Positions 9,207 through 17,121 of a stretch of 64,000 nt of DNA are shown here, piece by piece. The stretch's first letter is position 1. Every line of letters starts with the position of its first letter. This DNA comes from CAZBYL01 sp964496275 (GTDB taxonomy: Bacteria > Synergistota > Synergistia > Synergistales > Synergistaceae): assembly GCA_964496275.1 (NCBI GenBank), contig CAZBYL010000004.1:1-64000 (forward strand). Reading direction: 5' to 3'. The notes beneath the pieces are model-generated. The model had not been told where the DNA came from. It ran no database searches and saw nothing but the letters and a program-made list of their open reading frames with translations. The translations under genes were made by a program, and so were the position numbers.

Positions 9207-11477
9207 TTATTTCTGTTGTTCAGTCGGGGCAAACTTACTTACTTTTTCATAGAATGCTGCTTTCTCAAGTTCGAACTCACGTTTTATTTTCCAAAAGTTT
9301 TTTTCCGACACGGCCTTTTTTACATTATGAAGTAGAATCTCCGAGTTGTATGGTTTTGCAACAAGGTTATCCGCTCCCAAATGCAGCGCGAGCAACTCGT
9401 TGTCCACACCTGTCTCTGTCGTGATAATGACAGGTATCTCACTGCTGACTGTCGTTGCTCTTAAAAATTCCAGAGTTTGAAAACCATCCATAACCGGCAT
9501 TAGCAAGTCCAAAAGAATACAAGAAACATCCTCATGATGGCGGGTGATGTATTCACAGGCAACCTTGCCGTTCTCTGCGGTAGCCACGCGATAATAGGGG
9601 GTAAGAAGCGATTTCATGACCTCGCGATTACTCTCTACGTCTTCCACCACAAGAACAAGCGGTTTCTTATTTTCATCGCTTTGCTCCTGCTTTGTTTTTA
9701 TTGCGGCTGTTTTTTGCTGTTCATTCCGGCCGCATACATCCCGATGCGAAAGCATATACTCCTTAAAATCATTTGTCGGCATAGGTTTTGCATAGTAATA
9801 GCCTTGGATCAGATTACAACCCATGGACTTGAGAAGGTCAAACTCTGTCTGCGTTTCCACTCCTTCTGCAATGGTTGGCAGCTGAAGCCACTTAGAAAGG
9901 CTCAGAATAAAGCTCAGAACATTCTGCTTCATACTTTTGTTCTCACTGTTCACCCTTTGAATGAACCTCATGTCCAGCTTCAGGATATCGATAGGAAGCT
10001 CAGACAACATATTTAATGAGGAATACCCTGATCCGAAGTCGTCCATTTCAATCAAAAAGCCCATTTTTCTTAGTGCAGTCACTGCAGATATGATCTTCTG
10101 GGGCTGATCAGTATATGCGGACTCTGTTACCTCCAAATGAATCAGCTCGTGAGGAAGTTCATATATGTCAACAATCCTTGCAATCGTTTGCGGAAGATCC
10201 TCGTAAATAAAATCTGCACGAGATATATTTACCGAGACCGGAATAGGCGTAATACCGTCTTTAATCCAAATCTTCAATATTTTACATACCTCGGTGAGCA
10301 TGTATCGGTCTAACTTTGCGATAAATCCGTTTCGCTCAAACATGGGAATAAACTCTGCCGGAGAGATGAAACCTAGCTCGGGATGATTCCAGCGTACCAA
10401 CGCTTCGGCACCTGCGACAGCACCGCTCTCTGTGCAGTGTTTTGGCTGCAGATACACGGCAAACTCCCTTTTTTTAAGAGCCCTTTCCATGCCGTCTGCC
10501 AAGCGATGCTCCCTCATAGCTTGTTCTCTGACAGTGTCGTTGTATGTCGCATAATACATGCCGTAGATGTGTTTTATGGAGGACAACGCGAACTTGGCGC
10601 GTTCGCACATGTCCAAAACTGACAATTCTCTCTCCGTAACGGGATAGATGCCGTATTTTAGCTGTACTCCTTTGATAGGGGCATCTTTCAATTCCTCAGA
10701 GCTCAGATTCGCCGCCTGTTCCTGCGTATATAAGGGAATATCCCTCAGCAGCATGGCGAAATTATCTGCCCCAAGCCTTCCGCATATCCCATTTTTACCG
10801 ACAAATTTCGTAAAAACAGATGCAAAAAACTTTAGGAGAGCATCGCCCATTTCGACGCCGTAACGCGCATTGATCATTTTAAAATCGTCAATATCTGTGT
10901 AAACAATGTTGAAGTTTGATTGAGGGTTCTCATCCAGAATCTTTTGTGCATTGCGGAAAAAGAACTCTCTTCCGAATACGCCGGTGAGGGGATCTCTTTC
11001 CAGACGGTTGACCAACGCGGCATTATCCCAAAGACGCAGAAGACTCCCCACTCTGTGAAGGACAAGTTTTGCATTGTAGGGTTTTGTCAAAAAATCAGAA
11101 GCTCCGCGCTCCAAACAACGAATCTCAGAATCCTCCTCTTCGTACCCTGTCGTCACAATAACAGGCACAGAAGTTATTATTCCGGACTCATTCATCTTTG
11201 CTAAAAGGGTATAACCATCCATAACAGGCATAATAAGATCCAAAAATACGAGGTCAATAGTTTGAGGATTGCAGCTTAGAAGGTCAAATGCAGTTTTTCC
11301 GTTATCTGCCTCAACAGTTCCGTATCCGGCGGATTTAAGAATTCCACATAGAATCAAGCGGTTTTGAGCATTGTCATCCACCACTAAAATGTTTCTTTTT
11401 ACACTTGTAAGAGACTGTTCCTCCACACGCTTATTCGAGGTTTGTATGGTTTCTGCATGATCCTGCACTGCTTTCAT
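9207..11477 (-). CDS. REC-GGDEF(degenerate)-EAL-REC cyclic-di-GMP protein
   Basis: A 756-residue soluble response regulator with a receiver at each end. REC1 carries VFLDLIMPVMDG, REC2 carries LLDLLMPVMDG. The GGDEF domain (about 155-310) has GADNF in place of GGDEF, so cyclase activity is unlikely. The EAL domain (about 330-575) keeps EAL in GAEALVRW, the DDFGSGYSSL metal loop and the EGVET loop, so it should hydrolyse cyclic-di-GMP, possibly with GTP bound to the dead GGDEF domain as activator. The start at 11477 is preferred over an ATG at 11495 because AAGGAGA lies between the two, nine bases before the second. The stop is 27 bases upstream of the BvgS-like kinase gene; the same operon is likely, which links periplasmic ligand sensing to cyclic-di-GMP turnover. 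Confidence 0.9.
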   Translation of the reverse strand: MKAVQDHAETIQTSNKRVEEQSLTSVKRNILVVDDNAQNRLILCGILKSAGYGTVEADNGKTAFDLLSCNPQTIDLVFLDLIMPVMDGYTLLAKMNESGIITSVPVIVTTGYEEEDSEIRCLERGASDFLTKPYNAKLVLHRVGSLLRLWDNAALVNRLERDPLTGVFGREFFFRNAQKILDENPQSNFNIVYTDIDDFKMINARYGVEMGDALLKFFASVFTKFVGKNGICGRLGADNFAMLLRDIPLYTQEQAANLSSEELKDAPIKGVQLKYGIYPVTERELSVLDMCERAKFALSSIKHIYGMYYATYNDTVREQAMREHRLADGMERALKKREFAVYLQPKHCTESGAVAGAEALVRWNHPELGFISPAEFIPMFERNGFIAKLDRYMLTEVCKILKIWIKDGITPIPVSVNISRADFIYEDLPQTIARIVDIYELPHELIHLEVTESAYTDQPQKIISAVTALRKMGFLIEMDDFGSGYSSLNMLSELPIDILKLDMRFIQRVNSENKSMKQNVLSFILSLSKWLQLPTIAEGVETQTEFDLLKSMGCNLIQGYYYAKPMPTNDFKEYMLSHRDVCGRNEQQKTAAIKTKQEQSDENKKPLVLVVEDVESNREVMKSLLTPYYRVATAENGKVACEYITRHHEDVSCILLDLLMPVMDGFQTLEFLRATTVSSEIPVIITTETGVDNELLALHLGADNLVAKPYNSEILLHNVKKAVSEKNFWKIKREFELEKAAFYEKVSKFAPTEQQK

Positions 11478-12174
11478 GAGATAAGTCTCCTTCATATCTG
11501 CCTAAATTTCAATTTTACGACCTTGTAATTTATTGTGTTTTTAAAAATAGGTCGTTCAATAGATGCAATTACACCTCTTCTGAACTCTTCGGGCACTCAA
11601 AAAGTTTCTCAGGAGCACGCCAACACAGTGAATATATATAAAAGAGGAGTTGCCCGGCATGAAAAGCACTTGCTTAATGCCTTTCATACTATAATTAAAT
11701 TCTGCCTACTCTGATATTTCAATATCCATATCAGCTTCATCCCGTCTAGCTCAAGCCCAAAGCTAGTTCATATAATAACATAATGCGAGATAAAAACCAA
11801 TGAAATTACGTCATTTACGCTCTTGATAAATTTAAATCTTGTGGTAAAATATCAAATTTTGTTTGTAAAAGCAGTATGCCTGTATGCCTAAAAATTATGT
11901 CCGCCACGGGTACTGCCTAAGTGCGGCGAAGTCGTTCCGCTTTTTGTGTGAAGGTTCGGGGTACTTTTGCTCAGGTTTTGGTTGTGTGTAATCTTGGAAA
12001 TTTTTTGATTATCAGGTGTGTGTGTGTTGTATGGGAATAATTACATAAATATCAGGATTTTTGTAATTTTGCCCTTTCTTTTATTGATATTCGTTGTATC
12101 ATACTAGGCTACGCGCTTGTTAGGGCGGGGGATTGCCCTGAGTGCTAAAAAAATGACAAAAGAGGATGATGTCT
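11478..12174. other. 697-base intergenic region
   Basis: AT-rich gap between divergent operons. It holds an inverted repeat ACGACCT (11517-11523) / AGGTCGT (11549-11555) in the leader of the signalling operon, a second one CTAGCT (11746-11751) / AGCTAG (11761-11766), a terminator-like hairpin near 11920-11945, and an AGGGC/GCCCT hairpin just before the glnH-like gene. No ORF of convincing length was seen. A strong promoter was not recognised for either flanking gene. Confidence 0.6.
11920..11945 (+). terminator. Weak terminator-like hairpin without an upstream gene
   Basis: GCGG and CCGC arms enclose about ten bases and are followed by a run of five T on the plus strand. No plus-strand gene precedes it, so it is either chance or the end of a small untranslated RNA. 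Confidence 0.3.
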
Positions 12175-12969
12175 ATGAAGAAGTTGGTCAGATTTTTGGT
12201 TCCCATGATTTGTCTTGCGGTTGCGCTCGTTGCAGCGCCTATGGCAGCGGACGCTGCTTCTGTGAAGCTTAAGGTCGCCACGAACGCCGAGTTTGAACCT
12301 TATGAATTTATAAAGGACGGCAAGTTTGTAGGTTTTGATATCGACCTTATGTCGGAGATAGCAAAGAAGATAGGCGCGGAAGTGACGTATCAGAACATGG
12401 AGTTTGACGGCGTTGTCGGAGCAGTGCTTTCCGGAACCTGCGACCTTGCTATTTCCGGACTGACCATTACCCCTAAGAGAGCAGAAACAGTGGCGTTCTC
12501 CGTTCCGTACATCAACGCGGCTCAGTTCCTTATCGTCAGAACGGACGAAAAGGCTATCAACGGAAGTACAAAAGCCAAGCTTGATAAGCAGCTTGAAGGC
12601 AAGAAAATCGGCGTTGTGACGGGATTCACGGGACAGAAGTATGTCGAGGGCGATGCAAGTCTGAAGTATGCCAAGATCAAAAATGCAAAGTCAGCAGTCT
12701 TTGATAATGTGAGCCTTGCCGTTGCTGCTCTCAGAAATAAATCTATAGACGTTATCGTTATGGACGATGTCGTCGCACAGAAGGTTTGCGCCGTAAGCTC
12801 AAACAAAGGCGCAATAAAGGCCATAGAAGTTCCCCTTACGGTTGAGAAGTATGCCGTAGCCATCAATAAGAATAACACAGACCTTAAAAATAAGGTTGAC
12901 GGAGCAATGAAGGCTCTCATCGCAGACGGCACGGTTAAAAAGCTCCTCGCGAAGTGGGAGATCAGATAG
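12175..12969 (+). CDS. Polar amino-acid ABC transporter, substrate-binding protein
   Basis: Periplasmic binding protein (264 residues) of a GlnH/ArtJ-type importer. A signal peptide of about 27 residues (MKKLVRFLVPMICLAVAL..) ends in an A-x-A site. The mature protein is a SBP_bac_3 domain with the usual blocks: NAEFEPYEFIKDGKFVGFDIDL near the N-terminus, the CDLAISGLTITPKRAE region, then GKKIGVVTGFTGQKYVE. ATG 12175 is chosen because AGAGG lies nine bases before it; two ATG codons at 12166 and 12169 are too close to that site. The permease and ATPase genes follow at short spacing. Substrate is probably a polar or basic amino acid, not assignable further from sequence. Confidence 0.92.
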   Translation: MKKLVRFLVPMICLAVALVAAPMAADAASVKLKVATNAEFEPYEFIKDGKFVGFDIDLMSEIAKKIGAEVTYQNMEFDGVVGAVLSGTCDLAISGLTITPKRAETVAFSVPYINAAQFLIVRTDEKAINGSTKAKLDKQLEGKKIGVVTGFTGQKYVEGDASLKYAKIKNAKSAVFDNVSLAVAALRNKSIDVIVMDDVVAQKVCAVSSNKGAIKAIEVPLTVEKYAVAINKNNTDLKNKVDGAMKALIADGTVKKLLAKWEIR

Positions 12970-13006
12970 CAGCGTATAATAGCGTACGGAAAGGTTTTGT
13001 TGCTGA

Positions 13007-13714
13007 GTGTTTGATAATTTACCTGTCAGATTTTATGAGCAGTTTGTAGCAGGAGAGGGGCTCGCCTTAATGAAGACGGGCCTCATAGCTACTCTTGAGG
13101 TGTCGGTCGTAGCCCTTGTTATAGGCATAATCATCGGTACCATCACTGCTTTGATGAAGATAATGCAGGGCAGAACGCCCGTCGGCAGGCTTGTGTGCAA
13201 GACTGCGAATGTCGTTGCGACGGTGTACATTACCATGTTCAGGGGCACTCCTGTTGTTGTTCAGCTTCTTCTTGCCTATTTCGGCATAATGGGGCCGCTC
13301 GGAGTGAATCCGCTCTATGTCGCTTTTGTAACACTCGGTCTGAACAGCGGAGCGTATGTCGCGGAGATAATAAGGGGCGGAATTATGAGCGTGGACAGAG
13401 GGCAGATGGAGGCGGGACGTTCTCTCGGCCTCTCCTACGGCGTCACGATGTTCCACATCGTAATACCGCAGGCCGTGAAGAATATATTGCCCGCTCTCGG
13501 CAATGAACTTATAGCGCTTATTAAGGAAACTTCCGTTGTCGGATTTATTTCCGTATTTGATATGACACGCGCCGCGCGCTCCATAATTTCTACCACATAC
13601 GACGCGTTTGTTCCGTATCTTGTGCTCGCTCTTGCGTATCTTGCGATAGTCATTGTGGCTACGAAGTGCGTGAGCTTGCTTGAAGGGAGGCTCAGACAGA
13701 GTGATTACCGTTAA
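13007..13714 (+). CDS. Polar amino-acid ABC transporter, permease (HisM/GlnP family)
   Basis: Inner-membrane permease of 235 residues with about five membrane segments. The family signature loop that contacts the ATPase is clear: EIIRGGIMSVDRGQMEAGRSLGLS (EAA motif, here MEAG-RSLG), followed by IVIPQAVKNILPALGNE. A GTG start at 13007 is used, with GAAAGG about 13 bases upstream; no better codon is present. The 3' end overlaps the ATPase start by 14 bases, so translation of the two is probably coupled. It lies 37 bases after the binding-protein gene in the same operon. Confidence 0.92.
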   Translation: MFDNLPVRFYEQFVAGEGLALMKTGLIATLEVSVVALVIGIIIGTITALMKIMQGRTPVGRLVCKTANVVATVYITMFRGTPVVVQLLLAYFGIMGPLGVNPLYVAFVTLGLNSGAYVAEIIRGGIMSVDRGQMEAGRSLGLSYGVTMFHIVIPQAVKNILPALGNELIALIKETSVVGFISVFDMTRAARSIISTTYDAFVPYLVLALAYLAIVIVATKCVSLLEGRLRQSDYR

Positions 13715-14426
13715 GAATCTCACGAAGAAGTTTGGCGATAATACCGTCCTGAACGATATCTCCTTTACCATAAGCAAGGGTGAAAAAATAGTTGTCGTAG
13801 GTCCTTCCGGTTCTGGCAAGAGCACTTTTCTGCGCTGTCTTAATTTGCTGGAGGAGCCAACTTCGGGCGAGGTATGGTTTAAGGATGCGCTCATAAACTC
13901 CCCCAAGTGCAATGTCGATAAGCATAGGCAGAAGATGGGGATGGTGTTTCAGCACTTTAACCTCTTCTCCCACATGACGATAATGAAAAATCTTACTTAC
14001 GCCCCCGTAAAGCTGAAGATTCAGACCGAGGCGGAGGCCGCAAAATCCGCAAGCGAACTTCTTGTGAGAGTCGGTTTGCAGGATAAGGCCGATTCCTATC
14101 CGAGCCAGCTATCGGGCGGTCAGAAGCAGAGAATAGCCATAGTGCGCTCTCTCATGATGCAGCCGGAAGTTATGCTCTTTGACGAACCGACGAGCGCTCT
14201 CGACCCTGAAATGGTGGGGGAAGTCCTTGATGTCATGAAGGAACTTGCGGAAGCCGGAATGACGATGGTTGTCGTGACTCACGAGATGGGTTTTGCAAAG
14301 TCCGTCGCCACGAAGGTGCTTTTCATGGATAAGGGGATTATCCTCGAAGAGAACAGCCCGGAGGAATTCTTTGCTCATCCGCAGCAGCCCAGAACACAGG
14401 AATTTTTGTCCAAGGTTTTGCAGTAG
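13701..14426 (+). CDS. glnQ: Polar amino-acid ABC transporter, ATPase (GlnQ type)
   Basis: Cytoplasmic ATPase of 241 residues. Walker A GPSGSGKST, Q-loop VFQHFNLF, signature LSGGQKQRIAIVRSL, Walker B VMLFDEPTSALDPE, and the switch histidine in VVTHEMGFA are all intact. The last third matches the GlnQ/HisP family. A GTG start at 13701 is chosen because GGGAGG (13685-13690) is ten bases upstream and the family begins with (M)I-x-V-x-x-L-x-K. It completes a three-gene binding protein-permease-ATPase operon that ends in a strong bidirectional terminator. The symbol describes family, not proven glutamine specificity. Confidence 0.92.
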   Translation: MITVKNLTKKFGDNTVLNDISFTISKGEKIVVVGPSGSGKSTFLRCLNLLEEPTSGEVWFKDALINSPKCNVDKHRQKMGMVFQHFNLFSHMTIMKNLTYAPVKLKIQTEAEAAKSASELLVRVGLQDKADSYPSQLSGGQKQRIAIVRSLMMQPEVMLFDEPTSALDPEMVGEVLDVMKELAEAGMTMVVVTHEMGFAKSVATKVLFMDKGIILEENSPEEFFAHPQQPRTQEFLSKVLQ

Positions 14427-14449
14427 TATTCTTTTGAGCTTAATAAGAT

Positions 14450-14491
14450 AAAGCGGCGAACGTGCGGGCTTAGCGCTTGTTTCGCCGCTTT
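14450..14491. terminator. Bidirectional intrinsic terminator
   Basis: A perfect 11-base stem, AAAGCGGCGAA (14450-14460) with TTCGCCGCTTT (14481-14491), separates the convergent ABC-transporter operon and the Fe-S protein gene. A- and T-rich flanks serve both directions. Confidence 0.85.
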
Positions 14492-14506
14492 ATTGCTGCG
14501 GCCCCG

Positions 14507-15619
14507 TTACAGTAGGGGTGTAAGGGACCGCTTTTCTTTCGCGAAAAAGGGTTCTCCCGATAATTTTTTGTTCCAGAAGGCTTCGCGTTCCGCAGGAAAT
14601 TCGATGGGTTCGGAAAGACGCTGCTGCTCTGCTGTAATTTCGTCCTGCTCTCTTTGTGATATGTTCATGCTTTCGGATATTTTATCAAGCATCTTTCGCC
14701 CTTTTTGAGTGTTGACCATGATGAGAGATACACCCAGCTTGTTGTAAAGCTCTTTATGGTATTTCTCAAGCCCCCAACAGTCGGCGATGGTCATGTCAGA
14801 CGCACGGTGAATATCTGTGAAGGGACATTTTTCACATGATGGACGAGATATCATTTTTTTATAAACAAATAGGTTGTAGTACCTGCTGTCTTCATGAAGC
14901 TCGTTGTCTGAGTCTGTTGTGAAGAGAAATCCTTTGTTGCTGTTTTGCCTGTTCCAGTCATATTTTTTTGAGCGGAATATTGCTGAAGTCACTTTTCCGC
15001 CATGCTCTTCACCAAGAATTTTTTTATACTCTTCCCATACGAGCGGGCTTGGTACGCTGTGGCAGATAACATCGCATATAAAGAGATTCTGCGGTTCCCC
15101 ACCGAAAAAGGAGCGTACAGCGGCGCATTGACACGGTGTTCCCGTGAAGAGTACGGGGCGTTTTTCGAGGGTTTCTTTGATTTTTGCATATATTCCGCTC
15201 ATGTCGCTTTGAACATACTTTGAAATCCTCATGCGGTCTCTGCCCTCTGTGCTGTCCGTAATGCGGTGTATTACACGCAGATTATCGTCAAAATCCGCTC
15301 CGCAGACGGCGCCTCCCTGTGAAAGGAACACGTCAGAAATTGCCGTAAATGCGCCCCCCGAGGTCGAGTGCATAAGAACGTCCCGCGATATGTGAGTCGC
15401 CGAGAAAAATAGCGGTACACTGCTCTCTTTAAAATAGCCGCGGCTTTGCAGCGGGCATGCCTTTCTGCACATTCCGCAGTCAGCACACTTGGTTTTGTCT
15501 ATCTGCGGATACAAAAAACCCTCTCTGTCCGCTTGCATAGAAATAGCCCCAAATTTGCACTGTGACGCGCACATAGCGCAGCCGCAGCAGTCTGCTCTGC
15601 CATCAAATACTGACTCCAT
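14507..15619 (-). CDS. Ferredoxin-type protein of the F420H2 dehydrogenase/hydrogenase beta-subunit family
   Basis: A 370-residue iron-sulfur flavoprotein-like enzyme. The N-terminus has two 4Fe-4S ferredoxin motifs, CCGCAMCASQC and CADCGMCRKAC, each followed by a distal Cys-Pro or equivalent. The remainder matches the FrhB_FdhB N- and C-terminal domains, including SGGAFTAISDV, GTPCQCAAV and CEKCPF. In many bacteria such proteins occur as electron carriers in polysaccharide-modification clusters (pyruvyl-transfer neighbours) rather than as true F420 enzymes. Here it lies 12 bases downstream of a MATE exporter gene on the same strand, with a GGGGGA site before its ATG, and it shares the divergent promoter region controlled by the RpiR-type regulator. 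The redox partner and substrate are unknown. Confidence 0.8.
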   Translation of the reverse strand: MESVFDGRADCCGCAMCASQCKFGAISMQADREGFLYPQIDKTKCADCGMCRKACPLQSRGYFKESSVPLFFSATHISRDVLMHSTSGGAFTAISDVFLSQGGAVCGADFDDNLRVIHRITDSTEGRDRMRISKYVQSDMSGIYAKIKETLEKRPVLFTGTPCQCAAVRSFFGGEPQNLFICDVICHSVPSPLVWEEYKKILGEEHGGKVTSAIFRSKKYDWNRQNSNKGFLFTTDSDNELHEDSRYYNLFVYKKMISRPSCEKCPFTDIHRASDMTIADCWGLEKYHKELYNKLGVSLIMVNTQKGRKMLDKISESMNISQREQDEITAEQQRLSEPIEFPAEREAFWNKKLSGEPFFAKEKRSLTPLL

Positions 15620-15631
15620 AAATCATTCCCC

Positions 15632-16975
15632 CTAGAAAACGGATACTGTTTCTGCACCCAGATATTTTCTGTATTCAAACTCAAGATATGCTGCCATACA
15701 TATCCAGCCTGCTGCGATAGCCGCGGCAACTGCGCCGAGGTTCATGACCGAGACCAGTGCATAAGCGAAGGTCACTCTTATCGGTATCTGGATTACCGTC
15801 GCATAAAGAGTGACTCGCATCATTCCGATGCCCCTGAAGAAGCCCTGAAACGTGTTGCAAAACGGAGACAGCAGGTATATCACGCTCATCACCTTGAGGT
15901 AAGAGGCCGCTATACCGATAGCGTTGCTTTCGGATGCATTCATGAACATTGATGCGAGAACGTTTGGCATTAGAAATAAAACCAGAGAGCAAGATGCCGT
16001 ACAGGCGTAGTTTATATACATTGAATATTTTAGGCCGTCCCGTACCCTGCTGTTTTCACCTGCCCCCTTGTTTTGCGACACAAACATCATGAGTGAACTT
16101 GCCAGGCTGTCACTGGGGGCAAGAATAAAGCTGTCTATTCGGCAGGCTGCGTTAAATGCCGCGATAGAGTCTATCCCGAGTTTATTCACTGCACCCTGCA
16201 AAAGGAAAATTCCCACATACAGCACTGTTTGCTGAACACCTGATACGGTGCTGTAGGAGATTGTCTTTTTTAAGAGCGAACGATTTATACAAAACCGCAT
16301 CGAATCCGGCAGAAGCAGCGGCAGTCTGATTTTGATATAGAAAAAACAGAGCAGTACGGCTATGAACTGAGAGACAAGTGTTGCCGCCGCTGCGCCTCTG
16401 ACTCCAAGTCCCCAAAATTCCACAAATACCACGGCAAGAATTATGTTAAGAATCGATGAAAAAATAAGGAAAAATAGCGGGACGGCAGATTCTCCTACGG
16501 CACGCATTGCCGAGGACATCAGGTCATACAGAAAGGCTAAGACCAGCCCGGCAAAGATTATCCTCAGATAGGAAGCTGCCTCTGCCAGAATTTCGTGCGG
16601 TGTGTTGATTACAAGAAGCAGCGGCTCTATGCAGACTATTCCGCAAACAGAGAGAAAGAGCGTGAAAATGATTCCGGCCGTGAGAGCTGTAGAAACCTCT
16701 TCTTTGAGAGATTTTTCCTCTCCGCCTCCGAAAAATTCAGCCATAAGCACCGATGCTCCCATAGTCATTCCGAATAGCAGGAAAAGCATGATGTTCATAA
16801 TGGGAATTGCAGTGCCCACTGCCGCGAGTGATTCCTTGCCAAGATATCTGCCTACGACCACAGAATTTATGATCCCGTACAGTTGTTGGAACATATTGCC
16901 CAACATAAGGGGAACTGCAAATATAAACATCTGTTTTGCGATACTGCCCTTGCTCATGTCACGCAATTTAGTCAC
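15632..16975 (-). CDS. MATE family efflux transporter
   Basis: Twelve-helix inner-membrane exporter of about 447 residues. The family opening (KGSIAKQMFIFAVPLMLGN-like, then FQQLYGIINSVVVGRYLG) and the internal repeat starting near LLKKTISYSTVSGVQQ identify it as MATE of the DinF/NorM-like bacterial type. The start is uncertain. A TTG at 17002 lies only about 12 bases from the predicted transcription start and has no Shine-Dalgarno sequence. GTG 16975 has a weak GAGCGGA just upstream and gives an MTKLRDMSKGS start typical for the family; ATG 16957 is also possible. The gene is divergent from an RpiR-type regulator, with a palindrome that recurs at both promoters. Substrate unknown. Confidence 0.87.
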   Translation of the reverse strand: MTKLRDMSKGSIAKQMFIFAVPLMLGNMFQQLYGIINSVVVGRYLGKESLAAVGTAIPIMNIMLFLLFGMTMGASVLMAEFFGGGEEKSLKEEVSTALTAGIIFTLFLSVCGIVCIEPLLLVINTPHEILAEAASYLRIIFAGLVLAFLYDLMSSAMRAVGESAVPLFFLIFSSILNIILAVVFVEFWGLGVRGAAAATLVSQFIAVLLCFFYIKIRLPLLLPDSMRFCINRSLLKKTISYSTVSGVQQTVLYVGIFLLQGAVNKLGIDSIAAFNAACRIDSFILAPSDSLASSLMMFVSQNKGAGENSRVRDGLKYSMYINYACTASCSLVLFLMPNVLASMFMNASESNAIGIAASYLKVMSVIYLLSPFCNTFQGFFRGIGMMRVTLYATVIQIPIRVTFAYALVSVMNLGAVAAAIAAGWICMAAYLEFEYRKYLGAETVSVF

Positions 16976-17005
16976 ATCCGCTCGAAAATCAGAATTTTGC
17001 AATCT

Positions 17006-17022
17006 TGATTTGTAAAAATCAT
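17006..17022. promoter_or_regulatory. Operator candidate, copy 1 (over the MATE promoter start site)
   Basis: TGATTTGTAAAAATCAT matches the copy 60 bases away at 14 of 17 positions. It overlaps the -10 and predicted start site of the minus-strand MATE promoter, a position that fits repression by the adjacent RpiR-type regulator. Confidence 0.6.
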
Positions 17023-17048
17023 AATATCACTAAATTGATTGTTGTCAA
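17021..17048 (-). promoter_or_regulatory. Promoter of the MATE / Fe-S protein operon
   Basis: On the minus strand a consensus TTGACA (17048-17043) is followed after 16 bases by TATTAT (17026-17021). This is one of the best sigma-70-type promoters in the window. Confidence 0.75.
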
Positions 17049-17060
17049 GCAAAAAAAACT

Positions 17061-17089
17061 TTGTATGATTATCAAAAATCATATATAAT
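17061..17089 (+). promoter_or_regulatory. Promoter of the RpiR-type regulator gene
   Basis: TTGTAT (17061-17066) and a perfect TATAAT (17084-17089) are separated by exactly 17 bases, 32 bases before the GTG start. The second operator copy fills the spacer, which suggests autoregulation. Confidence 0.75.
17065..17082. promoter_or_regulatory. Operator candidate, copy 2 (in the regulator promoter spacer)
   Basis: ATGATT-ATCAAA-AATCAT is a perfect six-base inverted repeat with a six-base spacer. It lies between the -35 and -10 elements of the regulator promoter and repeats the sequence found at the divergent MATE promoter. Confidence 0.62.
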
Positions 17090-17121
17090 TAAAGCGTAGG
17101 AAAAGGGACGGAGGAGATATT

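Noticed and set aside
13067..13912. Minus-strand open frame of 281 codons across the permease/ATPase junction
   Set aside because: It is antisense to two clear ABC transporter genes and its product is low-complexity Arg/His/Ser-rich without family signals.
14507..15619. True coenzyme F420 hydrogenase subunit
   Set aside because: No other F420 or hydrogenase gene is near; the family name reflects homology only.
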